The notes beneath the pieces are model-generated. The model saw nothing but the letters and a program-made list of their open reading frames with translations. It ran no database searches and was not told where the DNA came from. Of a stretch of 64,000 bases of DNA, positions 1-10,938 are shown one piece after another. The position numbers and the translations under genes are program-made. Within the stretch, counting starts at the first letter, position 1, and every line of letters starts with the position of its first letter. Origin of the DNA: Nelumbo lutea (lineage: Eukaryota; Streptophyta; Magnoliopsida; Proteales; Nelumbonaceae); contig JAKGHH010000001.1 of NCBI GenBank assembly GCA_022828595.1, forward strand, positions 143,363,017-143,427,016, written 5' to 3'.

Positions 1-343
1 GTTCCAAAGCCCATTAGGCCACCTAGTTTTTGAATGGTTGCAAGAAACTTTGGATTAGTGAATAGTGATTAATGAACAACTTTTGTGATTAGCTTTTCAT
101 TTAAATTTTATCATAGGAGATGGCTGAAATGATATTCAATTTATGACTGTTTTTAAAATTAGCAAGATTGTATCACAGGGATGAACTTAGAACCGAAACC
201 GACCCAATTCAACTCAAATCGACCGGGTTGGTTTTACTTAACACTGGGTCGGTTTCGGTTTCTATGTCAAATAACCCGACCAGGTCGGGTTGGTTGGAAA
301 AACCGCAATAAACCGACCCAACCCGACCCGTGAACAGCCCTAC
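1..343. repeat. AACC/GGTT-rich hAT-like non-autonomous repeat, copy 1
   Basis: The stretch is rich in ACCCGACC, CCGAAACC and GGGTCGGTT words. From about 178 it starts CAGGGATGAAC and at about 343 it ends GTGAACAGCCCTA, so the ends are imperfect inverted repeats of the GGG(A/C)TG(T/A)AC kind seen in non-autonomous hAT elements. No convincing 8-bp target duplication was found, so the superfamily is an inference. The block is nearly identical to the last 331 bases of the window; copy 1 has a 13-bp duplication (GTGATTAGCTTTT) that the other lacks. No coding potential was seen. Confidence 0.55.
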
Positions 344-407
344 TATCTGATGATGTGGTAACTACTAGTGACATGTCACCATTATCCTTAATACCAAGGA
401 AGCCAGT
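344..407 (+). pseudogene. Upstream piece of a gypsy gag, cut by the 408-4714 element
   Basis: This short open stretch reads ...SDMSPLSLIPRKPA and meets, across the 408-4714 insertion, the KLEIPRFNG motif at about 4738. CCAGT lies just before the insertion and CCAGC just after it, fitting a 5-bp target duplication. The join needs a frame change, so the assignment rests mainly on the insertion structure. Confidence 0.35.
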
Positions 408-3161
408 TGTAGGTACATAGTGCTCGCTCAAAACCTCAGAGAACATCAAACATCAAGATTAGTACCACAAAGTTGTATACAAACGACCTACAGTCAAATT
501 CCATGTTGCAATGAACTCGCAACACACCATAAACCCTGCAATGAACCCGCAACACACCATCAACCCTGCGATGAACTCATAATGTATATCGTAGAAAATT
601 GTGATAAACCCACACCATCAAGGTTTACGATAAATCGACGACATAAACCTAATCGCTAACCAAACTGATGGACGGGCCAAGCCCGTGGCGAGGCACACAT
701 GGAACCATAGCCACATGGAATGCATATCATCACAAGATGCTGCGAGATGCCACTTAGAGTTAACGTGAAGCCGCTCGCCAAGTGGTGACATCATCAAAGG
801 CCACGTTAGTTAAATAAAGTGCATAAAAGGAAGTAGCACACGTGAGCAATGAGGGATCTTGGAGAAAAGGAAAGCCGATCCTCGAGAGAATCCTTGTGAA
901 ACAAGTGGCAAAATGAAAGAATGGTAGGATCCATCTAATGGACGCCATAAAGGTTGCGGAATGGGTGGGGCGAATTTCAAAAAATTTCCTACCTTCTCCC
1001 AACTGGGAATCATATTCCCTGAATTTAGAATACAATATTCAAGGATCTACTTGAACCCTAATCAAACCAGATCTGTACCAAAAGATAAATGGGAGGATTA
1101 TACCTGATCCGGAGAAGCAGTATCTCCCAAAGTTGGTGTTCACGCCCAAAGAATGCTCCAAGATCTGTCCCTGCTGAAGATGACACAGCTGTGGATGGAA
1201 CAGAACCAGCAGGGTGCGTCCTACACACTGGATCCTTCACAAGAATCCCCTGGATGTACTAAACACTGAATTCTTTCAGTCTTTCTTGCAAGACTGATGT
1301 CAAGAACTGGTTTCTTGACTTTCTTTTCTGCAAAGATCAAATCTTGCAACAATGCAGATGGCGGCGGCAGGAGGAGATTTCCAGAAACGAAAAAACTGAA
1401 TTGTTTTCTTTTCTGGAGAGAATGAGATCTAATCTCAATTCGCAGGAACCCTTCTTGCTTACCAGAACCTCTTGGATCGAAATCTGATTTCCTTTTTTTG
1501 GTTCATTCGAAAATCTCCTCTCTTTTCTTCTTGATTAAGAAATCTCCTAATTAGGAGTTATCCCAATCCAAATCAGTATTTGGATAGGGGATAATCTTAA
1601 TCCCTTTCCCAGATAGAGTTAGCTTACTCCTGATCTTATCAGGAGGTTACCAGATTCAAATCTGATTTGAATTTGGTCTCTGAGAGTGGATAAGGCTAAG
1701 AGCCCAATCCTTTTTGCTAACTTCAATCTCAAATTCGCCCCATTGATGGGTGATCATATCAGCCCACTTCGAAATGGGCTTTTGGCCCATTAAGTATTCA
1801 GCGTTTAATTAGTTTCCAATCTGCTGCCCAGTTGGGCTTCTTTGTATGGCGTGGACCCAAGCATTGATCTACACACCAGCCACATGGGTTCGGCCCAGCC
1901 TTTAATACAAGGCCCAGCCAAATTCACTGAAAATCTCAATAAACCCCTTGAGTCCATCGTATGAACCCTATGGGCCCAACACTTACATTAAGTGGTCCCT
2001 GGGCCAAGCCATTTTATTAAAACCCAGGGACTGTGGGCAGGTGCAAGATTAGCCCATCAGGTATTATCCTAAATGGACTTACACTTAACCTCTCAGCTCT
2101 TAATGATCAAGCACTGCCCGACAAGAGAGCACCTCTCCCTCGGCTGCAAGGAACAGTGCCGCACTCTCCTCTCACATGGATCCCGGGAATTAAAACCATT
2201 TGCAAACATTTTGAAAACCGTACATATATATGTAAATATATTAATTTTGCAAAAACAAAATTCCAACGATTGAAATCAACTGCCGGCAGTTTGGTTTCCA
2301 TCAGAGAGAGTGCATTCCCGATCATTACCCTTTGTCCGACAAAGTGGCTGATTCTGTCACTATGACCACCCACTCAAATGAATTCTCAAACTGCCCCAAC
2401 ATACCCAGGTTTTGATCCCCACTAAGGATCTCACTGATTGGCATATCAAAGGCAGCCTGATCCAGCACCTAGTGAAGTGTCATAATCGAGTCTAGGGGTC
2501 AGGTGTAACTTTCCAGTTTTGCCCATCTATCTCCAAGGTCCAGGGCAAGACTGGAAATCTGGTCCGGTTCAAGGATTCAAGTAATCCCATGCTGTATGTG
2601 CCTCGGGTCTTACCCTGATGGCTGAGACAGGCCATCCCAACACTTGGTGGCACACCAGTATCAGCCTTGGCAGGATAAATCTCCCCAGACTTATCCAACG
2701 GCTGTGAACATTTAAAACTAACATGAGTCTCTACAAATGTCCAGTTTTAGGGTTTTACACAGAATTAAACCAAACAACATGAATCAAACATGCACTTTAT
2801 TTATTTCCACTAAATAACAAAAGTACATCAAAATGATTGAAGCTAAGGGCATACAAAACTGTCTAACACAAAACCCTAGTAGCGTACTTTATAATTGACA
2901 GCGAGTCAAATATTCCATTTCCTAATATGTCACAAATACCTTTATCTCCTACCTTTTAGGATCTCATGATCTCTTCCATAAATAGGGATCCTCCTCATAT
3001 TAGAATCCATCCAATCCTAAGCACTTGTCACCCAGTACCCCGAATACACCCCGACTCTCCTATTCTTGCATCCTTAAGGACTCCCTAGTTTTCCCTACTC
3101 ATCGAACCTTTCTCCATCTTTCAAAGAGACCACTCCCTAAGCAAGCCTTACCCCGCCTATA
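408..3161 (+). repeat. 5' LTR of the non-coding element (interrupted)
   Basis: Without the 1,955-bp insert and its 5-bp duplication the LTR is about 794 bp, against 802 bp for the partner at 3913-4714. Matching landmarks in both copies include the start TGTAGGTA, 'catcaaacatcaagattagta', and 'aaaccctagtag' right after the insertion point. Many substitutions separate the copies, so the element is old compared with its passenger. Confidence 0.78.
914..2868 (-). mobile_element. Solo LTR of the major copia family, with TSD
   Basis: On the minus strand it begins TGTTAGACAG and ends CCATTCTTTCA, the same ends as the 3' LTR of C2 at 23012-24978. It is flanked by a perfect 5-bp duplication CAAAA (909-913 and 2869-2873). 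No PBS, polypurine tract or coding DNA adjoins it, so it is a solo LTR left by LTR-LTR recombination. At 1,955 bp it is close to full length (1,967 bp in C2) and very similar in sequence, so it is a young member. Confidence 0.93.
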
Positions 3162-3912
3162 GTAGAATCGTTGGTTTGCCAGTCTCTTAAGAGAGGATTC
3201 TGTCGGAGACTATGCTGTGGACCTAATGGCTTTGGTAACATTCATCATGCAGGGGGCATCAGGAACCCCAGCCTCGTCATGTGCCCTTTGTTGATCGAGA
3301 CCCATTGTCGAAATCACAAACAGAGGAGGAATTGACAAACGTACACTAAAATGCAGCAGATGTAGCGATCTAACAAGAGCAAGTGGGCAAGATGGAAACT
3401 AATGACACATACTACCCTTTTTAAAGCACAATGCACCCCGCAGGCCGAAGAATTACAACCAAGTAGCGAGGAAGCCAAACCTACCTAGATGAAATGTCAT
3501 ACAAAAGTGATAGGAAATAATCCACAAACGCACATTCCAAAAAGCGGGACACAACGGCGCAAATGATGACAATAGACATTTCACCCACCATCAACCAACA
3601 CCATGCAATAAACACAAACACTTATACTTTCAGGAAGGAGAACCTACCAACCTGATTCACAGTGTCTTTTGTCAATTTCCTTCTTGTCAACGGTTAGGGG
3701 GGCTATAACACACAAATACAACATAGCATTGACCATCGATAGGAGGCAAATTGCCAAAAGATAGGGGGCTAAACTATAGAATGCAAGAAACCACCATTAT
3801 GAAGCCAAAGCTACATAACAGGAAATTACTAGACCCAATGTTGCACAGCTTGCAATATGAAAGAACAAATTTCTTCCCGATAAGCTCCCACTTATCGATA
3901 AGAGGGGGCTAA
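3162..3912 (+). other. Interior of the non-coding LTR element, with PPT
   Basis: The 751 bp between the LTRs contain no gag or pol motif in any frame. The 3' end is a polypurine tract, GATAAGAGGGGGCTAA, immediately before the 3' LTR. A primer binding site after 3161 could not be matched to the usual initiator-Met sequence; the DNA there reads GTAGAATCGTTGG. Confidence 0.6.
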
Positions 3913-4714
3913 TGTAGGTATATAGTGCTCGCTGAAACCCTTAGAGAACATCAAACATCAAGATTAGTACTGCAAAGTTGCGTATGAATAACCCACAGTC
4001 AAATCCCATGTTGTGATGAACCCGCAACACACCATCAACCCTGCGATGAACCCGCAATACACCATCAACCCCGTGATGAAACTCACAATGTATATCGCAA
4101 AAAAATCGCAATAAACCCATGCCCACCAAGGTTTACAATAGACCGATGACATAAACCTACTCGCAAACCAGACTGATGGAAACCCGGGCCAAGCCCGTGG
4201 CGAAGCACTCATGAAACCGTAGCCACGTGGAATGCATATCATCAAAAGATGCTGTGAGATGCAACGTAGAGTTAACGTAATGCCGCCTGCCAAGTGGTGA
4301 CATCATCAAAGGCCACGTTAGTTAAATAAAGTGCATGAAAGGAAGTAGCACATGTGAGCAATGAGGGATCTTAGGGAAAAGGAAAGCCGATCCTTGAGAG
4401 AATCCTCATGAAACATGTGGCGAAACCCTAGTAGTGTACTTTATAATTGATAGTGAATCAAATATTCCCTTTCCCAATATGTCACAAATGCCTTTGTCTC
4501 CTACCTTTTAGAATCTCGGGATCTCCTCTATAAATGGGGATCCTCTTCATATTGGAATTCATCCAATCCTAAGCATTTGCCACCCAGTACTCCCGAGTAC
4601 ACCTTGGATCTCCTATCCCCGCATCCTTAGAGACTCCTTAGTTTTCCCTACTAACCAAACCTTTCTCCATCTTTCAGAGAGACCGCTCCCTAACCAAGCC
4701 TTACCTCACCTACA
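3913..4714 (+). repeat. 3' LTR of the non-coding element (intact)
   Basis: This 802-bp uninterrupted copy runs from TGTAGGTA to CACCTACA, with 6-bp terminal inverted repeats TGTAGG/CCTACA. It shows the pre-insertion sequence (GGCGAAACCCTAG) at the site where the 5' LTR carries the copia solo LTR. Confidence 0.8.
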
Positions 4715-4719
4715 CCAGC

Positions 4720-5240
4720 ATTGGAAACCAAAGCTGGAGATTCCAAGGTTCAATGGAACCAACCTAGATAGGTGGCTTGTCTTGATGAAATAGTACTTCG
4801 AATTGTAGAGCATTCCTAAAGATCAGTGGGTTGCTATAGGTGGCTGAGGATTTGAGGGAAGAGTGGTGGAGTGGTACTGCTGACTTGTAGACCATCATCC
4901 ACGCCTTTCATGGAGGCCTTGGATTGCTATTACAATGGATTGATGGGGGCAAATGTGGGAGGCCAACTAGAAAAACTCCAACAGACAAGTTCAGTGCTAG
5001 AGTATGTGAACCAATTTCAATTACTAGCTAGTCAGGTCAAGGGATTGAGAAAAGAGTTATTGATAAGATGTTTCATTGCCGAAATCAAACTTGTGGTAAG
5101 AAATGGAGTCATGAAGTTTGAACTTGGCTCCCTCAACAAGGCATTCATGTTGGCTCTTTTGGATGAAGAAGAATGAATAGTCAAACGGTAATCAATTCTA
5201 GTAAGGAAAGCTCTCTAGAAGGTAACTCCACAGGATTGGC
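4720..5240 (+). pseudogene. Ty3/gypsy (chromovirus-type) gag fragment
   Basis: Frames read KLEIPRFNGTNLDRW, then after stops a run with LEKLQQTSSVLEYVNQFQLL and LIRCFIAEIK. These match the core of the plant retrotransposon gag family (capsid region; particle assembly). Stops occur at about 4792 and 4807 and a further break lies near 4850. An open part runs 4871-5176. The downstream end is cut at about 5240 by truncated copia C1. The rest of the element (CCHC, pol) is absent. Confidence 0.72.
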
Positions 5241-5876
5241 AGTGTAAGAGGCTTCTCCAAGATTGTCAATGTAAGAGGCTTCTCCAAGATCTTTCATGGA
5301 GAATTGCTGTGAAAGCCATACTTTCACGGTAGTCAACATTCCTACATCATTCCCAATGAGTAGAATGTCGTCTACATACAAAACCAAGAACATAACCTTA
5401 TCTCCCACTGTTTTCCTATAAACACAGAGCTCATCTGGATTATGCTCAAAGTCAAACTGTTTGGCAATAGAGTCAAACCGGATGTTCCAACTCATAAAAG
5501 CTTGCTTAAGTGTATATATTGATCAATTGAGTTTACACACCATGTGTTCCTAACCTACAACAATGAATCTTTGTGGTCGCTCCATGTAGATATCTTCAGT
5601 TAGACCTCAATTCAGGAATATGGTTTTGACATCCATTTGTCAAATCTCATAATCATAGTGTGCTGCTACAGCTAGCGGGATCCTGGATGGATTTAAGCAT
5701 GGCCATGAGTGAAAAAGGTTTCCTCATAATCGATTCCTTCTTTCTATGTGTATCCTTTCGCCACAAGATGAGCCTTGTTGGTCTCAATCTTACTATTGTG
5801 GCCCTTATTCCTTTTCTAGATCCATTTGCAACCAATTACTTTTACCCTAGGGTGTGGATCTACCAGAGTCTAGAAG
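5232..5876 (-). pseudogene. C1 reverse transcriptase fragment
   Basis: The best part (5495 down to about 5260) reads SWNIRFDSIAKQFDFE then LVLYVDDILLIGNDVGML and QQFSMKDLGEASY. The YVDD catalytic box is intact. Upstream, fragments such as AMLKSI are visible in shifted frames, so the N-terminal half is frameshifted. A small internal duplication repeats the LGEASY segment near 5250-5290. The domain made cDNA from element RNA; this copy is dead. Confidence 0.82.
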
Positions 5877-6958
5877 TCACGGGATCCTCCTGGTGTCCAC
5901 CCACTTCAAGGAATCTATGTCCAACATAGCCTTCGTATAAGTCACGGGGTCTTCCTCATGGATCATGGCTTCCACCAAGTAACTTTCTTGGTCATAGCCG
6001 AAACGAACTGGAGGCCTGGATGCCCAGGTAGATCTCCTAGGTTGGTTATTAACTAGAGCTTGTGGGACATCTCCCACTGCCCCTGAGCTCTCCTCATCAA
6101 GAAAAACTTCTAGATGATGGTTGTTCAAGATATAATCTTCCTCCAAGAAATGGGCATTTCAACTACAGAACACCTTCTGCTCTCTTGGGTCATAGAATAA
6201 ATACCCTACAGAGCCTTTTGGGTAACCTACAAATAGGCAACGACTAGTTTTAGATTCTAATTTGTCAACACTTGTTATTTTAACATGTGTTGGACAACCC
6301 CAAATCTTCAAGTGTCTTACACTTGGTTTCTTATTGGTCCAAAGCTCATAGGGAGTTTTTGGAACGTATTTGGTTGGAACCCGGTTCAGCCCGTATATCA
6401 CAGTCTCTAATGCGTAATTCCAAAAGGATGTAGGTAATTCTGAGTGTACGAGAAGTGATTGGACCATATCCAATAAAGTTCGGTTCCTCCTCTCTAACAC
6501 ACTCTTTAATTGTGGTGTAGTAGGAGGAGCTAGTTGTGATACTATCCCATTTTCCTTTAAGTAGTCCCTAAATCCGTCAGAGAGATATTCACCTCCTCGA
6601 TCTGATCGAAGGGCATTAATGTGTCTCTCCAACTGTTTCTCGACCTCTTGCTTGAACTCTTTGAAATTTTCAAAGGATTCAAACTTGTGTCTCATTAGGT
6701 ACACATAACCATAACGAGAATGATCATCGGTGAATGCAATAAACGTGCTGGTTACATGCCCTAACATTCATGGGACCACATACATTAGTATGTATAAGGT
6801 CAAGTGTGCTTGTTGATCTTTCAGGCTTATCATTAAATGGTTGTTTTGTCATCATAACCTAAAGGCAAGGTTCACAGGTTGGAAGATCTTCTATAGTTAA
6901 AAAATACAAAGGACCATCCTTTACCAACCTTGTGATACGATCTATGTTAATGTGACCA
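5877..6958 (-). pseudogene. C1 integrase
   Basis: A 202-codon open stretch (6767-6159) carries the copia integrase core: [14 protein letters not shown], the second catalytic aspartate in [11 protein letters not shown], and the glutamate region in [15 protein letters not shown], followed by [10 protein letters not shown] and [15 protein letters not shown] second piece (6146-5877) holds the variable C-terminal part ([23 protein letters not shown]). The two are separated by a frame break near 6150. Upstream of 6767 the HHCC domain continues in broken frames. Confidence 0.85.
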
Positions 6959-7085
6959 AGTCAGTAATGCCACAAGCACGTGGAATTAACTATATCACGG
7001 ATTCTTTTCTTGGAGTTATTATCCGACGTAGTTTCGGTTATATTTGTTTCTAGAGAAGGATGGAGAAAAAAGATACCATTCTCAA
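6959..7085 (-). pseudogene. C1 GAG-pre-integrase start fused to LTR sequence
   Basis: On the minus strand the frame passes from LTR-like DNA into ENGIFFLHPSLETNITETT and CLWHY, the pre-integrase zinc region seen in full in C2 (ELENGLYVLHPSLETN). The fusion point is near 7078-7090, where both partners have a sequence like GAGAA(T/C)GGT. About 3 kb of leader, gag and protease present in C2 are absent. Confidence 0.7.
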
Positions 7086-8895
7086 ATGGATGGCCGAACC
7101 CTACAGGAAGGTTGGGCAAAATTTCAAACATTTCTTTACTCCCATCTGGGAATCCTATTCCCAATTTAGAAAATTGCATTTTCAAGTTTCATTCTTGTAA
7201 CCAAACCGAACCAAATCTGACACCAAGTTCAGGGAGGGATATACCTGATACAGAATCCACGTAGAAAAGCTCCTCCTAACGTAGGTGTTCATGCCCAAAG
7301 AGTGTACCAAGTCCTCCTTTCACTAAAAGATGACACAACTTAGGATGAGGTAGGATCAGCAGGTAGTTCTTCACCAAGAACTTGTGATTCTTCAGCAAGA
7401 ATCAAATGGGGTAGTGAGCATAGCTTCAAAATTGTTTCTTCTAGCAAGAAACAATATCAATATCAAATCTTGATCAGATCCAAGAATTGGAGATCGAACG
7501 GGGTAGGGCGGCAAGAGCAGGAAGAAAAAGAACTAAAGGCAAGATCAGTCTAACTGAGTTATCTTCTGTAATGTTTGTGTATCTTTTTCAGGTCCGCCCT
7601 ACTCTCTATTTATAGCCTTAAAGAGACAACCTCCTAATCTGATTAGGAGTCTCCTAATCCAAATCTCTATTTGTATATGGACTCTTTAAGTGATAAGGAT
7701 AATCCATTATCTTATCTACAATTCAAGATCAGATTCCTAATCAAATTAGGAGTTTCCTGATCCAAATCTTTATTTGGATATGGACTCTTTAAGTGGATAA
7801 GAATTATCCTTTTATCCTTATCTACTGATCCAAACCCAGATCCGCCCCTATTTAATTAATCCAATTAACCCAGTTCGAAATGAGCTTTTCGGCCCATTAT
7901 AGCTTCCAGGCTCACTTTCTTTTAATGTTGGCTAGCTTGGCTCTCTTTGTATGGCGTGGGACCCTAACATTGATCTACACATCAGCCACATGGGTTCAGC
8001 CTAACCTCTGTTATAAGGCCTAGCCGAATTCCCTACTGAATATAGTGAACCCATGAGTCTATCACTATAGACTCTTAATGGGCCCAACATTTACACTAAA
8101 TGGTCTTTGGTCCAACCATCTTATGAAGGCCCAAGGACTGTGGGCAGATGCAAGATAGCCCATCAAGTATACCCCTCAATGGTCTTATACCTCTCAGCCC
8201 ATAATGATCAAACATTGCCCGATAAGAGAGGACCTCTCCCTCGGCTGCTAGGTACATTGCTGCACTCTCTACTCACATGGATCCCAGGAATTAAAACCTT
8301 TTGCAAACATTTTGAAACCATAATATATATAAGTATATTTGTATATAAATATATTTTGCAAAACCAAATTTCAAACACATTTGAAATCCACAGTTGGTAG
8401 TTTAGGTTTCCATCAGAGAGAGTGCATTTCCCGATCATTCACTTTGTTCGACAAAGGGGCTGATCCTATCACTATGATCACCCACTCAGATGAATTCTCG
8501 GATTGTCCCAACATACCCAGGTTTTGACCCCCTCTAAGGATCTCACTAATTAGCACATCAAAAAACAGCCCAATCCAACACCTAGTGCAGTAACATAATT
8601 GAGTCTAGGGGTCAGGTGTAACATTCCAGTTTTGCCCATTTATCTCTAAGGTCCAGGGCAATATTGGAATTTTGGTCCGATTCAGGGTTTCAAGAAAACT
8701 CACACTGCATGTACCTCAGGTCTCACCCTGGCAACTGAGACAAACCACCCCAATTAACTTGGTGGCACATTAATGTCAGTCTTGGCAGGATAAATCTTCC
8801 AAGATCCATCCAATGGCTGTGAAGATTCTCAACTAACACGAATCTTATATGTGTCTAGTTTAAGGGTATTACACAGAAGCACACCACAATAAATC
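7085..8895 (-). repeat. Copia LTR (C1 5' LTR, both ends degraded)
   Basis: This is a diverged copy of the family LTR; shared landmarks include 'ctgggaatc', 'gcgtgggaccc', 'acatgggttc', 'ctctcccticggctg'-like DNA at 8240 and 'cacccactcagatga' at 8480. The LTR end is fused to pre-integrase DNA near 7085. The LTR start is lost: after 'acacagaagcacaccaca' (8872-8890) the DNA repeats an internal LTR segment (AGATCTATCCAACGGCTG) instead of continuing to TGTTAGACAG. Confidence 0.72.
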
Positions 8896-8924
8896 TTCCC
8901 AGATCTATCCAACGGCTGTAAAGA

Positions 8925-9190
8925 TTCTCCTCTCCCAGTCCACTCTCTTTCTCTCTCTCTCACTCTTTATCTCTTGTTTCTCTCACACAATCGCACATCG
9001 ATAAATCTCTCTCTTTCTCTCTCTCGCTCGCTCGCTCGCTCTTTAATTATTTCTATATCTCTCTCACACACAGTCGCACATCCGTAAATCTCTATCTCTC
9101 TCTCATTCGCACATCAGCTGCATTTGATTCACAGGTAAATCTCTCTCTTTCTCTCTCTCTCTCTCTTTCCGTATTCGATCTCACCATTTA
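8925..9190. repeat. CT-rich low-complexity tract
   Basis: Long runs of CTCTCT, CTTTCTCT and (CTCG)n occur at about 8940-9050 and 9130-9170, separated by ACACACAGTCGCACA. Two copies of 'cacacaatcgcacat'/'cacacagtcgcacat' make an imperfect tandem pair. Plant 5' UTRs often look like this, but no attached ORF was found. Confidence 0.6.
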
Positions 9191-10558
9191 ATTTTCTCTC
9201 TGTTCTCCACTAGACAACAACCTACCCGGTGACACCTAGGAAATCAAAACCTGGATTGATCAACTCATCATCGGAGAACATCCTTTCCACTTTTGTTCAT
9301 CCACTCTTCAAGTCTTCAGTCGATATTATCTCTCTTCTGAACCAGTAAGTATGTTTATTGAAGTAATTAGAACAAATGCATTTTCTACACCATTTTCTCA
9401 TAATATGCACCCTGTTGCATTTTTTTAAGTAATTAGAACAGATGCATACACCATTTGCATAAGGGATATATTCTTGGGTCTAGGAAGGAGTAGTACTTAT
9501 CACCATTTATTTGTTTATGAACTTTGTATATGAAGGTAAAGAATTAATTGAACACTAAAGAAGCCCTATAGAGGTAATAGTTAGACTTGTATTAAAACCA
9601 AACTTGGACCAAATCAAATAGAGCTCAAATCTGAACTATTCAATTTGAATTCAATTCAATTGTAGCCCTAATCTTAATTCCTTGGCGTTGTTTCAATATA
9701 TAGTCTCAGATGCATGCTTTCCTATGTTCAGCATATTGCAACTAATTAATATATCCGAATAGGAAGCACAAAATTGAAAAATTAATTAATTGGGTCACGG
9801 CCTAAAATAAGAGTATGATCCTCTCACGACTTAGATTGTTGCAGCTGCAGCCATGCACTTTCGGGAACCAACAATAACAGAAAATTTTCTACTGAGTCTA
9901 GCAGTGCATGGTCCAACTACAACTGCATAATATTTTACTTTAATTTGCAAGCAAAAGGTACTGCTGTTTTATTCTGTAGTAGATTAGGAGACAAAAGCTT
10001 TGGACATCATTCAGCAATACAACCAACTATATATGCCTACGGTTTCAATTTTTTATACTGAGCAATTGAAATGGTTCACATTTTTTCCCATAATATATAA
10101 ATATTGTGCCAACCATGATACGCTACATTAGCCTAATTCATTTTTGGGCCATAAAAGATTCCAAGTCTTGAGAGGATCATGTCTTCCATGCATTTTTACC
10201 TTCAAGGCTTCAGGGGAAAAGGCTTTATCTCTTAATGTTTATTATGTTAATACATTCTCTATCAGGATCTTCTCCGCATTAAATTTTCTGATCTTATGTT
10301 TTATGCCTTTAACTATTTGTTTGCATGGAACTTTTTACCTTCAACATTAACAGAGCAGACTTAATAAAAATCTTAAAGCTTCTGCCCCCAATGATCTGGT
10401 TAGCCTTTTTGAACAAAGTTTCTTTATCTCTAAGGACTAGAAAGGGAAAGATGCGATGGAGATGCACTAAGGCTGCCATTCTTTGGACAACTTTTAAAGA
10501 AGAGACGACAGCTGGATCCTTGATTGATAACATGGGATTCAAGGCCGGTAGCAAATTT
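9191..10558. other. Unassigned low-copy DNA
   Basis: No retroelement motif and no convincing gene was recognised. Possible splice-like signals (CAG then GTAAAT at about 9132, CAG then TAAGTATG near 9345) could belong to a host 5' leader exon, but no coding exon follows. Open frames of 68-81 codons at 10144-10564 overlap on both strands and resemble nothing I know. The motif AAGTAATTAGAACA occurs twice (9362, 9430). Confidence 0.4.
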
Positions 10559-10938
10559 TGGTAAAAACAACAGCTCTTTTTTTAACATTATTCAACATAA
10601 TAAGAGCCTGGCAGCACATTGCAAACTCTTCCATGCCAAAACCTCTAGTTAGCCCAAGTTAGGAAAAATAGAATAACTGAAAACAAGAATAATTGAGATT
10701 GAGGAATACTGTCGATGGTATATTGAATAGCATCAGACGTATGGTATTTATAGATGAGATGTTCACATTGAAATGGAGTTCTACAAGAACTGAGAGATTG
10801 TATAGCTAAGGGTATAATCAAAAGATGGATAAGTTATAACAGGATTAGGATAGAACTTATCCTAAGTAACAGATAGGATTATCCTAGGAGGATAGATCCA
10901 GATCTCTAGAGGATTCTTGATCATCATTATCCTTAACA
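10559..10938 (-). repeat. Putative 3' LTR of a second, different copia
   Basis: On the minus strand the LTR would begin TGTTAAGGATAATG directly after a polypurine tract (TTGCGGGGGTG) that follows the RNase H remnant at 10959. Its far end is set tentatively at 10559 (plus strand TGGTAAAAAC), giving about 380 bp. It is unrelated to the 1.95-kb LTR family. The left boundary is a guess; no second LTR is in the window. Confidence 0.5.

Larger units (their letters stand above)
408..4714 (+). mobile_element. Non-coding LTR retrotransposon (LARD/TRIM-like)
   Basis: Two direct repeats starting TGTAGGTA and ending CCTATA or CCTACA lie at 408-3161 and 3913-4714. They bound a 751-bp interior without retroviral ORFs. 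A polypurine tract (AGAGGGGGCTAA) abuts the second repeat, giving plus orientation. Flanks CCAGT and CCAGC are a one-mismatch target duplication. With no gag or pol it must have been mobilised in trans. Its first LTR carries a later copia solo LTR at 914-2868. Its autonomous partner is not in the window. Confidence 0.78.
5232..8895 (-). mobile_element. Truncated copia element C1
   Basis: Reading leftwards, an LTR (8895-7085) is followed by GAG-pre-integrase, integrase and reverse transcriptase, which stops around the sequence LGEASY near 5232. RNase H and the 3' LTR are missing at the left end. Gag, protease and leader are missing between LTR and pre-integrase. Both ends are broken and no target duplication is visible. 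Protein and LTR similarity put it in the same family as C2, C3 and C4. Confidence 0.85.

Noticed and set aside
178..343. ACCCGACC-rich DNA as an interstitial telomere repeat
   Set aside because: The words vary and do not match the plant telomere unit TTTAGGG; the ends look like hAT-type termini.
1058..1240. A 60-codon ORF (MKDPVCRTHPAGS...) repeated at 17009 and 24653
   Set aside because: Again an LTR shadow, with no start context or homology and broken in older copies.
2492..2698. A 68-codon ORF (MDKSGEIYPAKADTG...) repeated exactly at 15550 and 23182
   Set aside because: It lies inside the copia LTR in all cases and recurs only because the LTR recurs; diverged LTR copies have stops there. 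No protein signature.
10144..10564. ORFs of 68-81 codons as host exons
   Set aside because: They overlap on both strands, lack splice or codon evidence and resemble no known protein; left as unassigned DNA.
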